Shown one piece after another: positions 21,353 through 31,250 of a stretch of 64,000 nucleotides of DNA. Within the stretch, counting starts at the first letter, position 1. Each line of letters opens with the position of its first letter. A program made the position numbers and the translations under genes. The DNA is from Mucidula mucida. Lineage: Eukaryota > Basidiomycota > Agaricomycetes > Agaricales > Physalacriaceae. The notes beneath the pieces are model-generated. The model was not told where the DNA came from and did not search any database. It saw nothing but the letters and a program-made list of their open reading frames with translations. The stretch is from contig JADNYV010000116.1 in assembly GCA_015501055.1 (NCBI GenBank), positions 1 to 64,000 of the forward strand, written 5' to 3'.

Positions 21353-22288
21353 TTGGATGAAAGGGAAGGATCTAAAGGACGTTTGTGAACATTCAGAGAA
21401 GGCAGGAAGGGTTTATATACGGACAATGAGGGCCGAAAACAATAACAGCCTGGTAAGGACCGTCTGTTGTAATTGTTCAAGAACGACAAGGACCAGGGGA
21501 TGCTGGCATCAGCGTTGCTTCCGAAGCATGCCATAATGGGCGAGAACAAAGACCAGTCTGAGTCAAAAGAACAAGGGAAGTCGGGCCGTAATATTCAGAC
21601 GCGGAAAGCGTAAAACGCCTTGGATACGGCGCCCAGTTGGATAGGGAGGCTTATGGAGAGCTATACCAAGGCAGGATTAATATCATGCAGATTTTAGTTG
21701 AAACATACATACGACTTGCAATTCTATCCGCCTCGCTCTCTTGAGGGCTCTTCATTGGACACGCGGACGCGTATGGACGCCGAGCATTCGGAGGGTACCA
21801 TGGTGGAAGATGGAGAGAGGGAGAAATAGCAATTGGTCAGAAAGCGCGTTTTGGCAGAGTTTTGATCTTCTCCCACGCCTGCCATATAGCCACTACGCTC
21901 TATGCTGGCTCTATGTATCGAACAGCGGGTACTATTGTTTCCTTCTCGAATAAACGCTTCGTATCGCCCTTGCACAACCAGCTAGGAGTGACTGAGCACT
22001 CTACTTGCCTGCCATCTTCACACAAGTTCTCGGCAAGGGACTACCTTACCAGTGTTTCATTCAAGTACGCGTCCAGAATACTACTTGCGACAATTATCCG
22101 CAGTTCCTTTACTCGCCTGGCCTCTGTTTCGTCAGCGACCATGACACTCCCGAGTTTCTTCTTCCGAGGCTTAGACATCCTGTAACGCTCTGGCTCTACC
22201 AATCCAGAACCTTACTAAAACCTAGGATGGTACAAATACGAAGTTAGACGACACTGACATTACCAGCCTCTCGCGTACTATCAAAACA
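21353..22288. promoter_or_regulatory. Divergent intergenic region, arm 1
   Basis: These 936 bp separate the start codons of the MIF4G-like and MDR genes and are largely conserved in arm 2 (37938-38852). No coding frame is convincing. A TATA element serves the MIF4G-like gene. The segment 22130-22180, containing TTTCTTCTTCCGAGG, also precedes the MDR relic at 63360, which suggests a retained promoter piece. Confidence 0.6.
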
Positions 22289-23524
22289 ATGTCTCAACAA
22301 CTTCAGAAATCTCTCGTCATCGAGGAGAAGCTGGGCCCGTTCGTCGTACGTTTCAACCCAATTCCCACTCCAGCGAATGGAGAGGTCCTCGTCAAGATCA
22401 TTGCGGCGGGCCTCAATCCTCTCGACTGGAAAATCCAGAAATTTGGCATCTCTGTCGAAGCAATCGGAGCCCAATACCCCGCCGTGCTGGGGTTGGACAT
22501 TGCTGGGGAAGTCGAGGCGATTGGAGAAGGCGTCGAAGGATGGATAAAGGGCGACCAAGTGTATGTTTCTGCTTTATCAGAGGACTTGGAACTTCTCATG
22601 CTGTTTACAGATTTTGTCAGTCGTATGGAGGAGCGTATCAGCAATACATAATCATTCCCGCAAAGATTGTCATGAGAGTTCGTATAAATCGCGCTTCTTG
22701 ACATTCTTTCAGTGGCTGATACTGACTTGCAGCTCCCTAAAAATATTTCGTTCGACCAAGCAGTAACCGCACCCATTTGCTTCGTCACAGCATGTAATGG
22801 TCTCATGGGACCGGCACCCATCGGGCTTGGTCTTGACCCCACTCTGTCTCTAGAGCGTAAATACTCAGGACACACGGCATTGATTATCGGTGGAAGCACC
22901 TGTGTTGGGCAATACGGTTCGTGGGTTCAATGTTCCAACCTTCATTACTAAGAGCTCTTCCAGCGATTCAACTCCTCAAAGCAATCGGCTTCACGCGCAT
23001 CATTGTCTACGCCTCCTCGCGCCACTTTGCCTTACTCCAAACATTCGGCGCGACGGACCTCATCGACCGCGTACCAACGCCCATCGTATCCGTTCCGTCT
23101 ATCGTCAAAAGCCTCTCTCCTACTAATCCGCTCACAGCGGTATATGACACCATCGGGGACGCAGAATGCCAACAAGCAGCCTCGGACTGTCTTTCCCCTG
23201 GAGGCACATTCGTCACCGTCATGCCCGAGAACGTTAAACAGGAAGAGGGAAAGCGTGTCATCTTCGTAGCAGGCACCTTGTCATGGCCTTCGCATAAGGA
23301 CTTTGGGCAGATCATTGTGAGTAAGATTACGGGTTGGTTTGAGGAGGGTGTTATTGTGGTATGTGGTTTTAGTAAAGCGGGAATAGAGGTTGACGGTCTT
23401 GTAGCCAAATCCATTCGAAGTCCTGCCTGGAGGTTTGAACGGTGTCGCGGATGGATTGGAGAGGTCGTTTAGGGGCGAAGTTAGTGGTATGAAGTTGGTT
23501 GTGCATCCGCACGAGACGACGTAA
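22289..23524 (+). CDS. Zinc-type MDR oxidoreductase (ToxD/enoyl-reductase-like), arm 1
   Basis: Five exons (22289-22560, 22611-22677, 22733-22916, 22964-23358, 23405-23524) join in frame to 345 residues. The introns are 50, 55, 47 and 46 nt. The N-terminal GroES-like domain has GEVLVKIIAAGLNPLDWKIQ, YPAVLGLDIAGEVEAIGEGV and GGAYQQYIIIPA. The Rossmann part has IIGGSTCVGQYAIQLLKAIG and CLSPGGTFVTVMPE, and the protein ends near RGEVSGMKLVVHPHETT. No structural-zinc cysteines are evident. The family reduces quinones or enoyl/carbonyl groups with NADPH. Names such as ToxD reflect sequence class only, and no polyketide synthase lies nearby. The substrate is unknown. Intact, and nearly identical to the arm 2 copy. 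Confidence 0.93.
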
Positions 23525-24254
23525 ACGGCGCGTGTTGTTTGACTGCAGGATCTTTGTTTTAGGGATGCATTTATATACGGGTGAACTGCAACTTCTTTTC
23601 AATGTTGAATGGAGACGGACATCGCACACGCGAGTTGGGAGGGTGACTTTGCCTCTGAACAACCTCCTTCAGAAACTTTTATGGCTTCCCTTTTCTATGT
23701 CTCTATCTTATACCACAGCTAGTTCCCTTATTGCCTTAGAATGCTGCTCAGAATTGTCCAAGCATTTTGGAGAATCTGTTCCTTTGACCGCATCCGTGTC
23801 CTGTATTACCACTCTTGGTGCTCACATACGGAAGGGAAGTTCGAGTCCAGTAGTCTCAGGACGCCCTTCTCCCCTTTACAATGCGCCCTTTGATCAATGG
23901 CGGTGCGACTGCCAATGAAATCATACGCTATTCAGATCCGATGTGGCTAAGAGACCTGAAGAGATGTACTCGAACAACCATTGCTGAGCGCTCTGAGCCA
24001 GCGAGTTCCATACCAGATAAGTATGAGGACGGTACTTATCGTAATGGATACTGATGCTCAGCGCCGATGCTTCTGCAGGAACAAGCGCTTAGTCTGATTC
24101 AGTCGTGAACCGCCCGCAATGCTGGCAACTGCTTTACTACTTGTGGGTCCACGGCACGATCGGCATTCAAGCTTCTCTTCCTCAATGACAGGCAGTTTAA
24201 AAGAACCAAATCGCTTACCATTTTTGAAGTCGTCCTTTCGCTCCTTCCACTATC
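23525..24254. other. Intergenic between MDR and DUF4246, arm 1
   Basis: No gene. The last 150 bases (from about 24105) match the arm 2 sequence 36021-36160 and hold the DUF4246 leader. The first 60 bases after the MDR stop are weakly similar to arm 2, and the middle is not obviously shared. Confidence 0.5.
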
Positions 24255-26487
24255 ATGTCCGAGTTCCCGCGCAAAAATCTTGGAGGGCACATCCTCTCCA
24301 ATGCTCACCAGCACGGTATTCCTGAAGAATATATCATGTCGCGCAACGAAGGAAAAGTATCTGACATTCAAGAACGAATGGTTCGATATTCCTGCGGAGG
24401 AAGGCCGGCGCGCACTGTATTCCAAACCCATGCACCCCAACGACGTCCGGGATCGTTGCGTACTAGCACACCAGCACGCTATGAACGCGTTCAATGATTC
24501 TTATCCGCATCCCTTCCTATTTGACGAGAACGACACCTCTCTTACACCTGGCGAATGGGGAGACGCGCCTCGAAGCGTTGTTGAACTGACAATGTGCGCT
24601 CTGTCGGCTGCTATTCGCGACAAGCCGGACTGGCGAGAGAAGATGAAGGATCCAGCGATCCTTGCCAAGTGGCGTCAAGAGGCTCTTGACCAGACACCTG
24701 CCGAGCCTGAAGGACGGAAGATAACAGTAGAAATGGTAAGCGCAGTATCACTATGGATGATATTATATGATTTACGTGATCGAAGGTTGACTATGTCTTG
24801 CAAGAACTCGAGGCATATGCGCGGATTGGCGACGATGAGAATGGGATCGAGATCGCGTGCTACGAACGCGTCTGGCAGTCAGATTCCTTAGTGCCGGCAC
24901 CACTGCTCCGTCGTCTTTCGGCTGACGTTCAAAAACTAGAAGATGTTCCCGTTGAAGAAAAGGACTGGCATCCGGGTTCCAAGAATCAAGTCCTCGACCT
25001 TGTACATCCCTCCCTCTACCCCATCGCTTACGGAAATTCCTTACAAAAGTCAGAGGACGGTGGCTTCGATTTAGTTGTGGCCCCAGACGGTCCTGCCGAA
25101 TTCGTGTCCACCACCTTTGCTTGGCTTCCCTCTGACTTCATCATCGACGAGGATGGCACTGCCACGCTCTCCAAAGGCGCATACATCAATAATCTCCATC
25201 CGGAGGACCACGCAGATCTGTACCCCGTTATTGAAGAGCTCGTCACGCGCGCAGTGCCCATGTTCGAACGCGTTCTCTCCGATCTCAAGCGCCCGCTATC
25301 GAAAGCGCCCATGGTGACGGAGGCTTGGTGGCATTTGGACCTGAAGAACAACGAGCAGGTCCATACTATCCCGTGTATCTGGGAGAAGGACGGCAAGTCA
25401 ATTGGGGTACCCTCTCCATTCGACTTGGGTATCGATTTCGACGGGTGGAGTTCTCAGGATTTCCGAGACTTTCGGAACAGCTTCACGAAGAGGTTGCCGA
25501 GGCCGTTATCTGCGTATGACGGTGCGCTTGATAGGGTGAAGAAAACAGTGCCTCTTGCTGGCTCTACGCTTCAGGTTATCGTCAAACTGGCTAATATCGT
25601 GCTCACGCCGGAAAGCCCATCAGATGCTGGCGGAAGTTGGCACGTGGAAGGTGACGTTCTTGTTCACCTTACGTTTAGAACTATCTGACACTGTATACAC
25701 TGTAGGCATGCTGAACGAAGAGATTTTGGCAACGTTTATTTACGCAAGTATCTTCTTGCTCATGGTTCGTTGTTTTAACCGAAGCCATTTAGTACTACGA
25801 CGAGGATAACATCGATGAATCTCGTCTTGCCTTTCGGACGTCGGTGCTTGAGCCGCTTTATCACAGCCAGGAAGACGAGCAATGCACTACTACCATTTAT
25901 GGGCTCGCGCGGTCAGCACATCATTTGACAGATCCGTGAATTCACTGAAGTAATGCCGTCTGTAGTGACCGTCCGCTTGCTCAATACCTTGGTGACGTGA
26001 GGACGTGCCAAGGCGCTGCATTGCTTTTCCTAACGTGTATCAACATCGAGTACGTTGATTTTCTCTAATAGTAGGACCCACGGACTCAGCCGTTTGCACA
26101 GGTCCAGCCTTTCAAACTCACGGACGCCAGCAAATCTGGGCACCGCAAGATACTCGCCTTGTTCCTACTTAACCCTGACAGGAAAGTCCCTTCGACGACG
26201 TCTGTGGCCCCGCGACAATACGAATGGGCTGCAAATGCGTGCCGCGACGCACTCTGCGAGCGATTGCCGACGGAGATTCTGAATCTCATTTGTGAGTATA
26301 TCTTGACATTCACTTGTACGAGGAATGAGACGGAGAAGGAGAGAAAGGCGTTGATGAAGGAGCGCTCGAGGTTTGTCACGACTCATACGGAGAGGAAGTA
26401 TGAGGTTGGGTTTAATCTGTGGTATGGCGCCTCTACTGAGTTTGAGATCGTATATCGATTGACGCTCTTTCTCGCAGTGAACATTGA
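24255..26487 (+). pseudogene. DUF4246 copy 4: full length, two single-base indels
   Basis: This is the only copy with all parts. Exon 1 starts MSEFPRKNLGGHILS. An extra A at 24353-24356 shifts the frame relative to the arm 2 copy. It then reads WFDIPAEEGRRALYSKPMHP and PGEWGDAPRSVVE. Exon 2 (24786-25650) has DWHPGSKNQVLDLVHPSLYP and FAWLPSDFIIDEDG and ends in GGSWHVEG. The next exon begins MLNEEILATFIY and is joined by a GC-AG intron (25744-25792) to YYDEDNIDESRLAFR. Exon 5 (25966-26049) ends FPNVYQHR but lacks one base near 26012. The following exon has SGHRKILALFLLNPD, and the last codes for LCEH (stop 26485-26487). The indels could be true decay or assembly errors. If corrected, the protein would be about 600 residues. 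Confidence 0.88.
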
Positions 26488-27061
26488 TTCCTTTCGTCCC
26501 GTTTTTCTTCCGATTCGTGTACTTGAAGCTCCGTCGGTACTGCCACTGAAATCCTGGTCATTGTAATTGAATCGCAACTTGCTGTTTGATAAGCCGTTTT
26601 CTCAGATTCCTCGAATCTGTTCTGTAACATTGTGCCGATTGGTCTTCATTACCCCCGCAGCAAAGAGTCTTCTTAGAGTCTGCGATTAACCGTTACAGCG
26701 TGCTGTAATTGACTGTAATGGACTTAATCGAATTCCGCTTCCTCTTAGCTTTCACACGGAGGAGCTCATCAACTTGGGCAGGATGATCTTGAATGTCGCG
26801 GTGACCTTGTACTTGCCGCTGTTATTCTGAATGTTACTTCTCTCTTTTACTGTGCCTCCATGGAAATCTCCCTCAATGTTACTCTTCTTGATTAGACCTC
26901 GAGAATACCCCCACCTTTCGTTGTCTGAGTGGTGCTATTATCAAGACTACTTTACCTGTTCACGCACGCTCACCTTGCACTGTTCTGTGGAAAAGGCCTA
27001 GAGGTATGCACATATCCGATACTCGATTAAAGATGTCCATTGATTATAACTATTACCGAGA
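26488..27061. other. Intergenic with one open exon-like stretch
   Basis: On the minus strand 26752-26934 is open for 60 codons to a TGA. It is preceded by an AG acceptor (26935-26936) and contains a YKVTATFKIILPK block. I do not recognise it and find no convincing upstream exons, so it could be chance. The rest shows nothing. Confidence 0.25.
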
Positions 27062-27816
27062 CTAGTTCTTTCCAACCTCCTTAATCTCGTCATCGACTGT
27101 GAGAGGCAGCTGGACGCGGCGCTGCTCGCGACGCTTACGAGCGATGCGGCGAGCATGGGCAACGACGATCCCAAATACCAGAATGATACCCGCGACCTTC
27201 CAAATGTGATGACATCCCTCACGCTTGAATGAATGGTGGTGGTGATGATGATGATGGGATTTGCCAGTATGGGTAGGCCTGGGGACGACGCCACTGTACC
27301 ACCGGGGTTAGTATCCCCGCTTTGATGCAATGTTGTTCTCGACTCACGTTGTAGGCGGAACATCCCCGAACACAGTAAACAACGGGCTGCTCGCTAGGAC
27401 CTCGCGTACATCACTTCACCCGGGGGAGTCAGCGCCGTCAAGGGTTGCCTCCTGACAAGGACTCACTCGTGCTGTGTCGCATCCATGCGATACCATTCGC
27501 TGCCCGGCACCTCCTCCATCTGGACCGTGTACGCGCCGTCGGCGACGGGAATGTCCTTGCCGACCTGGAAGGTGTCGAGCGTGGCGGAGTTGTAGAGGTT
27601 GAGCGTGATCAGCTCGGGATCGCCCTCCTCTATGCTCCAGGTAAACTCGGCCAGTCCGTCGGTGATGATGGCGTTGTAGGCCCCGCCTGGAGCGGGCTCG
27701 TGCATGATCAGCGCGGGGGCTTGGGTAATGAGGAGGGACAAAAGTCTGTGGGATCAGTGTGAGCTTGGAGGCAATGCTGACTATAGGTGTGCGTACGTTG
27801 TTTTCAGAGAGAACAT
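27062..27816 (-). CDS. Kre9/Knh1-like secreted membrane protein with octa-histidine
   Basis: Four exons (27797-27816, 27467-27745, 27348-27413, 27062-27293) splice in frame to 198 residues. The last intron has an ATACTAACC branch site. MFSLKTTLLSLLITQAPALI is a signal peptide. The next 90 residues (AEFTWSIEEGDPELITLNLY, GAYTVQMEEVPGSEWYRMD) match the Ser/Thr-rich Kre9/Knh1-type domain of fungal cell-surface proteins, seen here as one beta-sandwich. After a short linker come eight consecutive His, a KREGCHH patch, a transmembrane helix (WKVAGIILVFGIVVAHA) and a basic tail (RRIARKRREQRR). The usual GPI end is replaced by this helix. The His run faces the outside just before the membrane and might bind metal. 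Function unknown. Confidence 0.8.
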
Positions 27817-28280
27817 GGCGGCGATGGATGGGAGGAATGCAAGGGCATCTTTGACCTTCTTATACGATCTATAGCCGGCTTTCCGAGTACGCGTAGTACG
27901 AAACGCCACCATAACGTACGTGTATTCGCGGCAGCACCGATTCCGCAGCTGTTCGATGATCAAGAAATGTGCCAAGGACTGTGCAACTGATTGATGTATG
28001 TGTTCGTTCGTATTCTAGATCTCGCACTGTGTATTTTAGCTGAACAAGTCGAACCAACAAGCGCGTATCTATCCACCCCCAAAGTGATAATAATTTAATG
28101 CAAGAATAGTCGGTGGTGTATAGGTACGTTTAACAGTATATAATACAGATGTAGTTATGCTCCAAGCCAAGAGTCGAGTTGAAAGGGTTGCGTATGATAT
28201 ACTTGGTAGACTGATCATGAAACTGACGCTCCCCTAAGGCAAGCGACGTCCTGTGAAATAGGACGCCACTAACCATAATG
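27817..28280. other. Intergenic
   Basis: Upstream region of the Kre9-like gene and downstream region of the next minus-strand gene. No further gene seen. Confidence 0.5.
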
Positions 28281-29117
28281 CTATGAATCTGATCTGCGGG
28301 TAAAGAAACTACCCACGGGTGGTGTTCCGGTCCTTGACACGGACGCATTGCACAGCTGCATCTGAGACGCGCCGGAGACCACTGATCGCGGACGATGGGG
28401 CTGAAGGTGAGCTGGGTGCTCATACGATATTATGGACGCCATAGACGGCGGGCGGTTCGGGGTTAGGGCACGGGGCGGCTGCCCAGACACGGATGGCGGT
28501 AGGTTGGGAGTGGAGGCACGGGTGGCAACAGGGGGGTGGTAGATGGGAACCTGGGCCGCCTGCAGGGATGGGATGACTAGGCGGGGGAGACATTTTGGGC
28601 TGATGGATCTTGAACGGTGGTCGGACGTGAATGGCGGCGAATAGAGGCTCGGGAGCGTGTTCAAAGGGATGTCGATATCGCCGCTGTTGCGTCTACCGGG
28701 ATAATTACGGGCGTGGATAGAGTTGGGCGAGACGAGATAGGGTGCAGGGGAAGGGAGGTAGGGGAGGTCTACATCCTCCTGTGAAGGGGCTTTGGAACCC
28801 ATCGTCGACATTGTGCACGACCTTGAGACGAGCTTGTTGGGGTCAAAGGCGTCGTCCTTTCCGTCGGCTGGTAGCAGAGGACGGCTGACTTCCGCCACCG
28901 CCAAGTTCCGCCTCCAATTATGGCACTCGTATGGGAATGGATCAGCCGTCTGTTGGAGTTCTCGAATACGGTACGCCTTGAATTTCTTCAGCCCGAACCA
29001 TGCTAGCGCAGCGATGAGCACCAATCCCAGTACACCCCCGACGGCGCCTCCGATTATTGCAGCTTGCTTGCCTGACTGCGTGTCATTGTCCCGAACGGAT
29101 AGACCAACAGCGGGCAT
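28281..29117 (-). CDS. Single-pass membrane protein with disordered tail
   Basis: One open frame of 278 residues begins at an ATG at 29117. About 18 residues precede a clear transmembrane helix with glycine zipper (AAIIGGAVGGVLGLVLIAAL) and a basic stop-transfer (KKFKAYRIR). The remaining 220 residues are Pro/Ser/Arg-rich and of low complexity (ATRASTPNLPPSVSG, RALTPNRPPSM). Many Agaricomycete genes of this shape have a large N-terminal ectodomain before such a helix. Here it is absent or lies in exons I could not trace upstream. No enzyme motif. The tail may be a cytoplasmic phosphorylation platform, but that is a guess. Confidence 0.55.
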   Translation of the reverse strand: MPAVGLSVRDNDTQSGKQAAIIGGAVGGVLGLVLIAALAWFGLKKFKAYRIRELQQTADPFPYECHNWRRNLAVAEVSRPLLPADGKDDAFDPNKLVSRSCTMSTMGSKAPSQEDVDLPYLPSPAPYLVSPNSIHARNYPGRRNSGDIDIPLNTLPSLYSPPFTSDHRSRSISPKCLPRLVIPSLQAAQVPIYHPPVATRASTPNLPPSVSGQPPRALTPNRPPSMASIISYEHPAHLQPHRPRSVVSGASQMQLCNASVSRTGTPPVGSFFTRRSDS

Positions 29118-30030
29118 AAGTGCCTACTAAAGCATCTAGAGGCGATGTAAGCGTAAGTTCTTGAGACAGTCAATGTTATAACGCGTACGCAAAGGAGGTG
29201 GCATGCAAGAGCGCAAGAAGCGGTATTATTATGCCGTTGGTGCATAGGTTATATTTCAAAACGTGAAATCAGGATCGCGATGGAACGAAGTATCACCCCT
29301 GGCCATAAGTTACACGCTCGCTGTCGCGACGGCGCGCCTACATATCCTTCGTGTCCAGACCCAGCCCAGGTAATTGTACCGCCAGCTTGTAGCATCGCGC
29401 TGACGACGCTGCCAGGAAATAGACGAGAGCCCACGAGTACGCGAAAAATGCCGTCGGTAGCTCTTCGTGTTTCATCTCGAACGTAGTGTGGTTGCCTGAT
29501 TGTTTGACCCCACCCTTCGTGACAGATTCAGATATCATAGAATTTCACCATCAGGAACTCCATTGCGAGGGCAAGACAGAATGTAGATGTTTAACGGGCC
29601 GTTGATTGGGCAAGATCCAAGACCAAGAGACGCGATGGTGTGATGAAGTGGAAGCTAAAACAGGTCAACGCCTGGTGTGATGAAGTGGAAGCTAAAACAG
29701 GTCAACGCCCGTCAGGGGGCTCTGAGAACGATCATTTCCGGACAGCCGCTTTGGTGTGGGGATTTTGTTACACGATAGATGGCCTCGTTCCATCTAGATA
29801 TCGATGTATGAAGAGACAGGACAGATAGATTTTCAATCAGGATATAGGGCGGCTCAACTTGAGTACTCCCTCCGCTGCACCGAACAAGACTCGGATTAGT
29901 TTGACGTACGTTTGACAAAGGAACTTGAGGTGCGTGTTATCACCGTTGCTTTCTCAGCTCATATGGATGCCAATAAACTATTTAGAGTACACTTTGAAAC
30001 AGCACACTAACATACAAGCATACAAACCTG
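29118..30030. other. Intergenic with small tandem repeat
   Basis: No gene recognised. It holds the 37-bp tandem duplication described separately. Confidence 0.5.
29636..29709 (+). repeat. Perfect tandem duplication, 2 x 37 bp
   Basis: 29636-29672 and 29673-29709 are identical (unit starts TGGTGTGATGAAGTGGAAGC), so the duplication is recent. Confidence 0.95.
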
Positions 30031-31250
30031 CTAACTGGAACTGTATAATGGTTCCGCCAATAACATCTGGTCGTACAGCAGCTGGAATACTTCGTCCTTC
30101 CATAATTTTACCATACACGGAGCGTATGCGGTGTTGGTCAAACTTCCATCATGCGTAACGCTCTTTGTCGCCTCGGCAAAAACGGTCAGAAAGTCCTCTA
30201 TCATGGGCCCACAGGGTTTCGTGAAACCGGCAGGTAGCCAATGCCCCCCACGCGAGCGCATGATCATACGGTGGACGGCTCTGATGTGCTCTACGCTATG
30301 CGGCGTGTCAGTAAGTAGTCGGAGCATGCAGGAGTTGAGCTGCTCTCCGGGTAGCAGGCCGTGTACGCAGAGTTCCCCGATATAGCCTCCAAGCGAAATA
30401 ACGGCGGCGACGGCCTTCTGCGCGTCGGCCTCAGAATAACCGACGATGTCCTGTAATTCATTGTTAGTTGATCGTATCAATTCAGTCCTGGAGCAAGACT
30501 TACGTCGGCCCAGCGTTCTGGAATATACTCTGTGCATGTCGTTTCCAGTTGGGCGCGGAAACTATCGGCGGCTTCGGCCCCATAGATGGCAAGCAGAGTA
30601 CGATACGTCTCTGCCGTAAACGGCGCGAGCGAGTCTGGCCCTGGAGCCAGCTTCAGTAGACTCGCTTGCATTGTGAAGTGGTGCGCAAGCACAGAGAGAT
30701 CACTGTCGACGTTAAAGGTCGGATGACAGCAGACCATATTCGCGTGGAGAATGAGGTCGCGATAGTTCGCCGCGTCGCAGCGCGATCCCTGAAGGAAAGG
30801 CCGCAGCCATTCGGGGGTTTGTCTATACTCCTCAAGAATTTTTCGGCGAGGTGGATATGGCGTGACCTCTTTATCAGAGAGCATACCTTCTGGAAGGAAG
30901 ATTGGGACAGAAAGGCCTGGGGGAAATGCAGGAGCATTGGGATTGAGAGGTCGGCTTGTTGAAGCAATGACAGTGGCTGCGCTGCCTACGCTAACCTCGG
31001 CGACGTCGTCGAGAGGTTCCGACGCAGAGGAGATGTTATCGTTGACATCTTCAAACAAGGAGAGTACGATGGACAAAGGCGATACTTCTTCATCGTCAGA
31101 AGTTTGCGCCTGGCTCTCCGATTCCTCTGTGATTTCGGATAAGATGCGGGTGCGGACTGCATCGCGAAGAGTTTTGTAACGAGTGTTGAATACGTCGTGG
31201 TTGACAGTTCTGGGAGTAGCGGCTTGGGCATAGGATGCTATACGGGACAT
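30031..31250 (-). CDS. MIF4G-like fungal protein, third paralogue
   Basis: Two exons (30504-31250 and 30031-30450), with a 53-nt intron, encode 388 residues. The ATG at 31250 is preferred, because it follows a minus-strand TATA box (ATATAAAGTTT near 31291-31300) by about 45 bases. The N-terminal 170 residues are acidic and disordered-looking. Helical blocks follow: SDLSVLAHHFTMQASLLKL, LAPFTAETYRTLLAIYGAEA and VISLGGYIGELCVHGLLPGE, then TPHSVEHIRAVHRMIMRSRG. These line up with the arm 1 and arm 2 proteins (ADKFCDRAALL, ITPFAAEV...LGVEA, GVSLAAF...LLEG, SMEHLQAMHIIV). The same intron position supports common origin. This copy shows the MIF4G-like IGEL..GLLP pattern best. It sits in the spacer between the inverted arms. 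Confidence 0.82.

Larger units (their letters stand above)
20270..24900 (+). repeat. Arm 1 of a large inverted segmental duplication
   Basis: This block reappears in reverse complement at about 35270-39960. Order in arm 1 is DUF4246 scrap, MIF4G-like gene (minus), MDR gene (plus), DUF4246 gene (plus). Coding exons are nearly identical by eye, and intergenic parts (for example around 21400-21550 and 22000-22200) are also shared with small indels. The outer limits are estimated. Confidence 0.92.

Noticed and set aside
22289..23524. Secondary-metabolite or toxin cluster suggested by ToxD-like similarity
   Set aside because: No polyketide or peptide synthase, transporter or regulator is nearby. 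The similarity is to a broad oxidoreductase class.
29618..29720. CRISPR-like array
   Set aside because: Only two head-to-tail identical units without spacers, in a eukaryotic genome.
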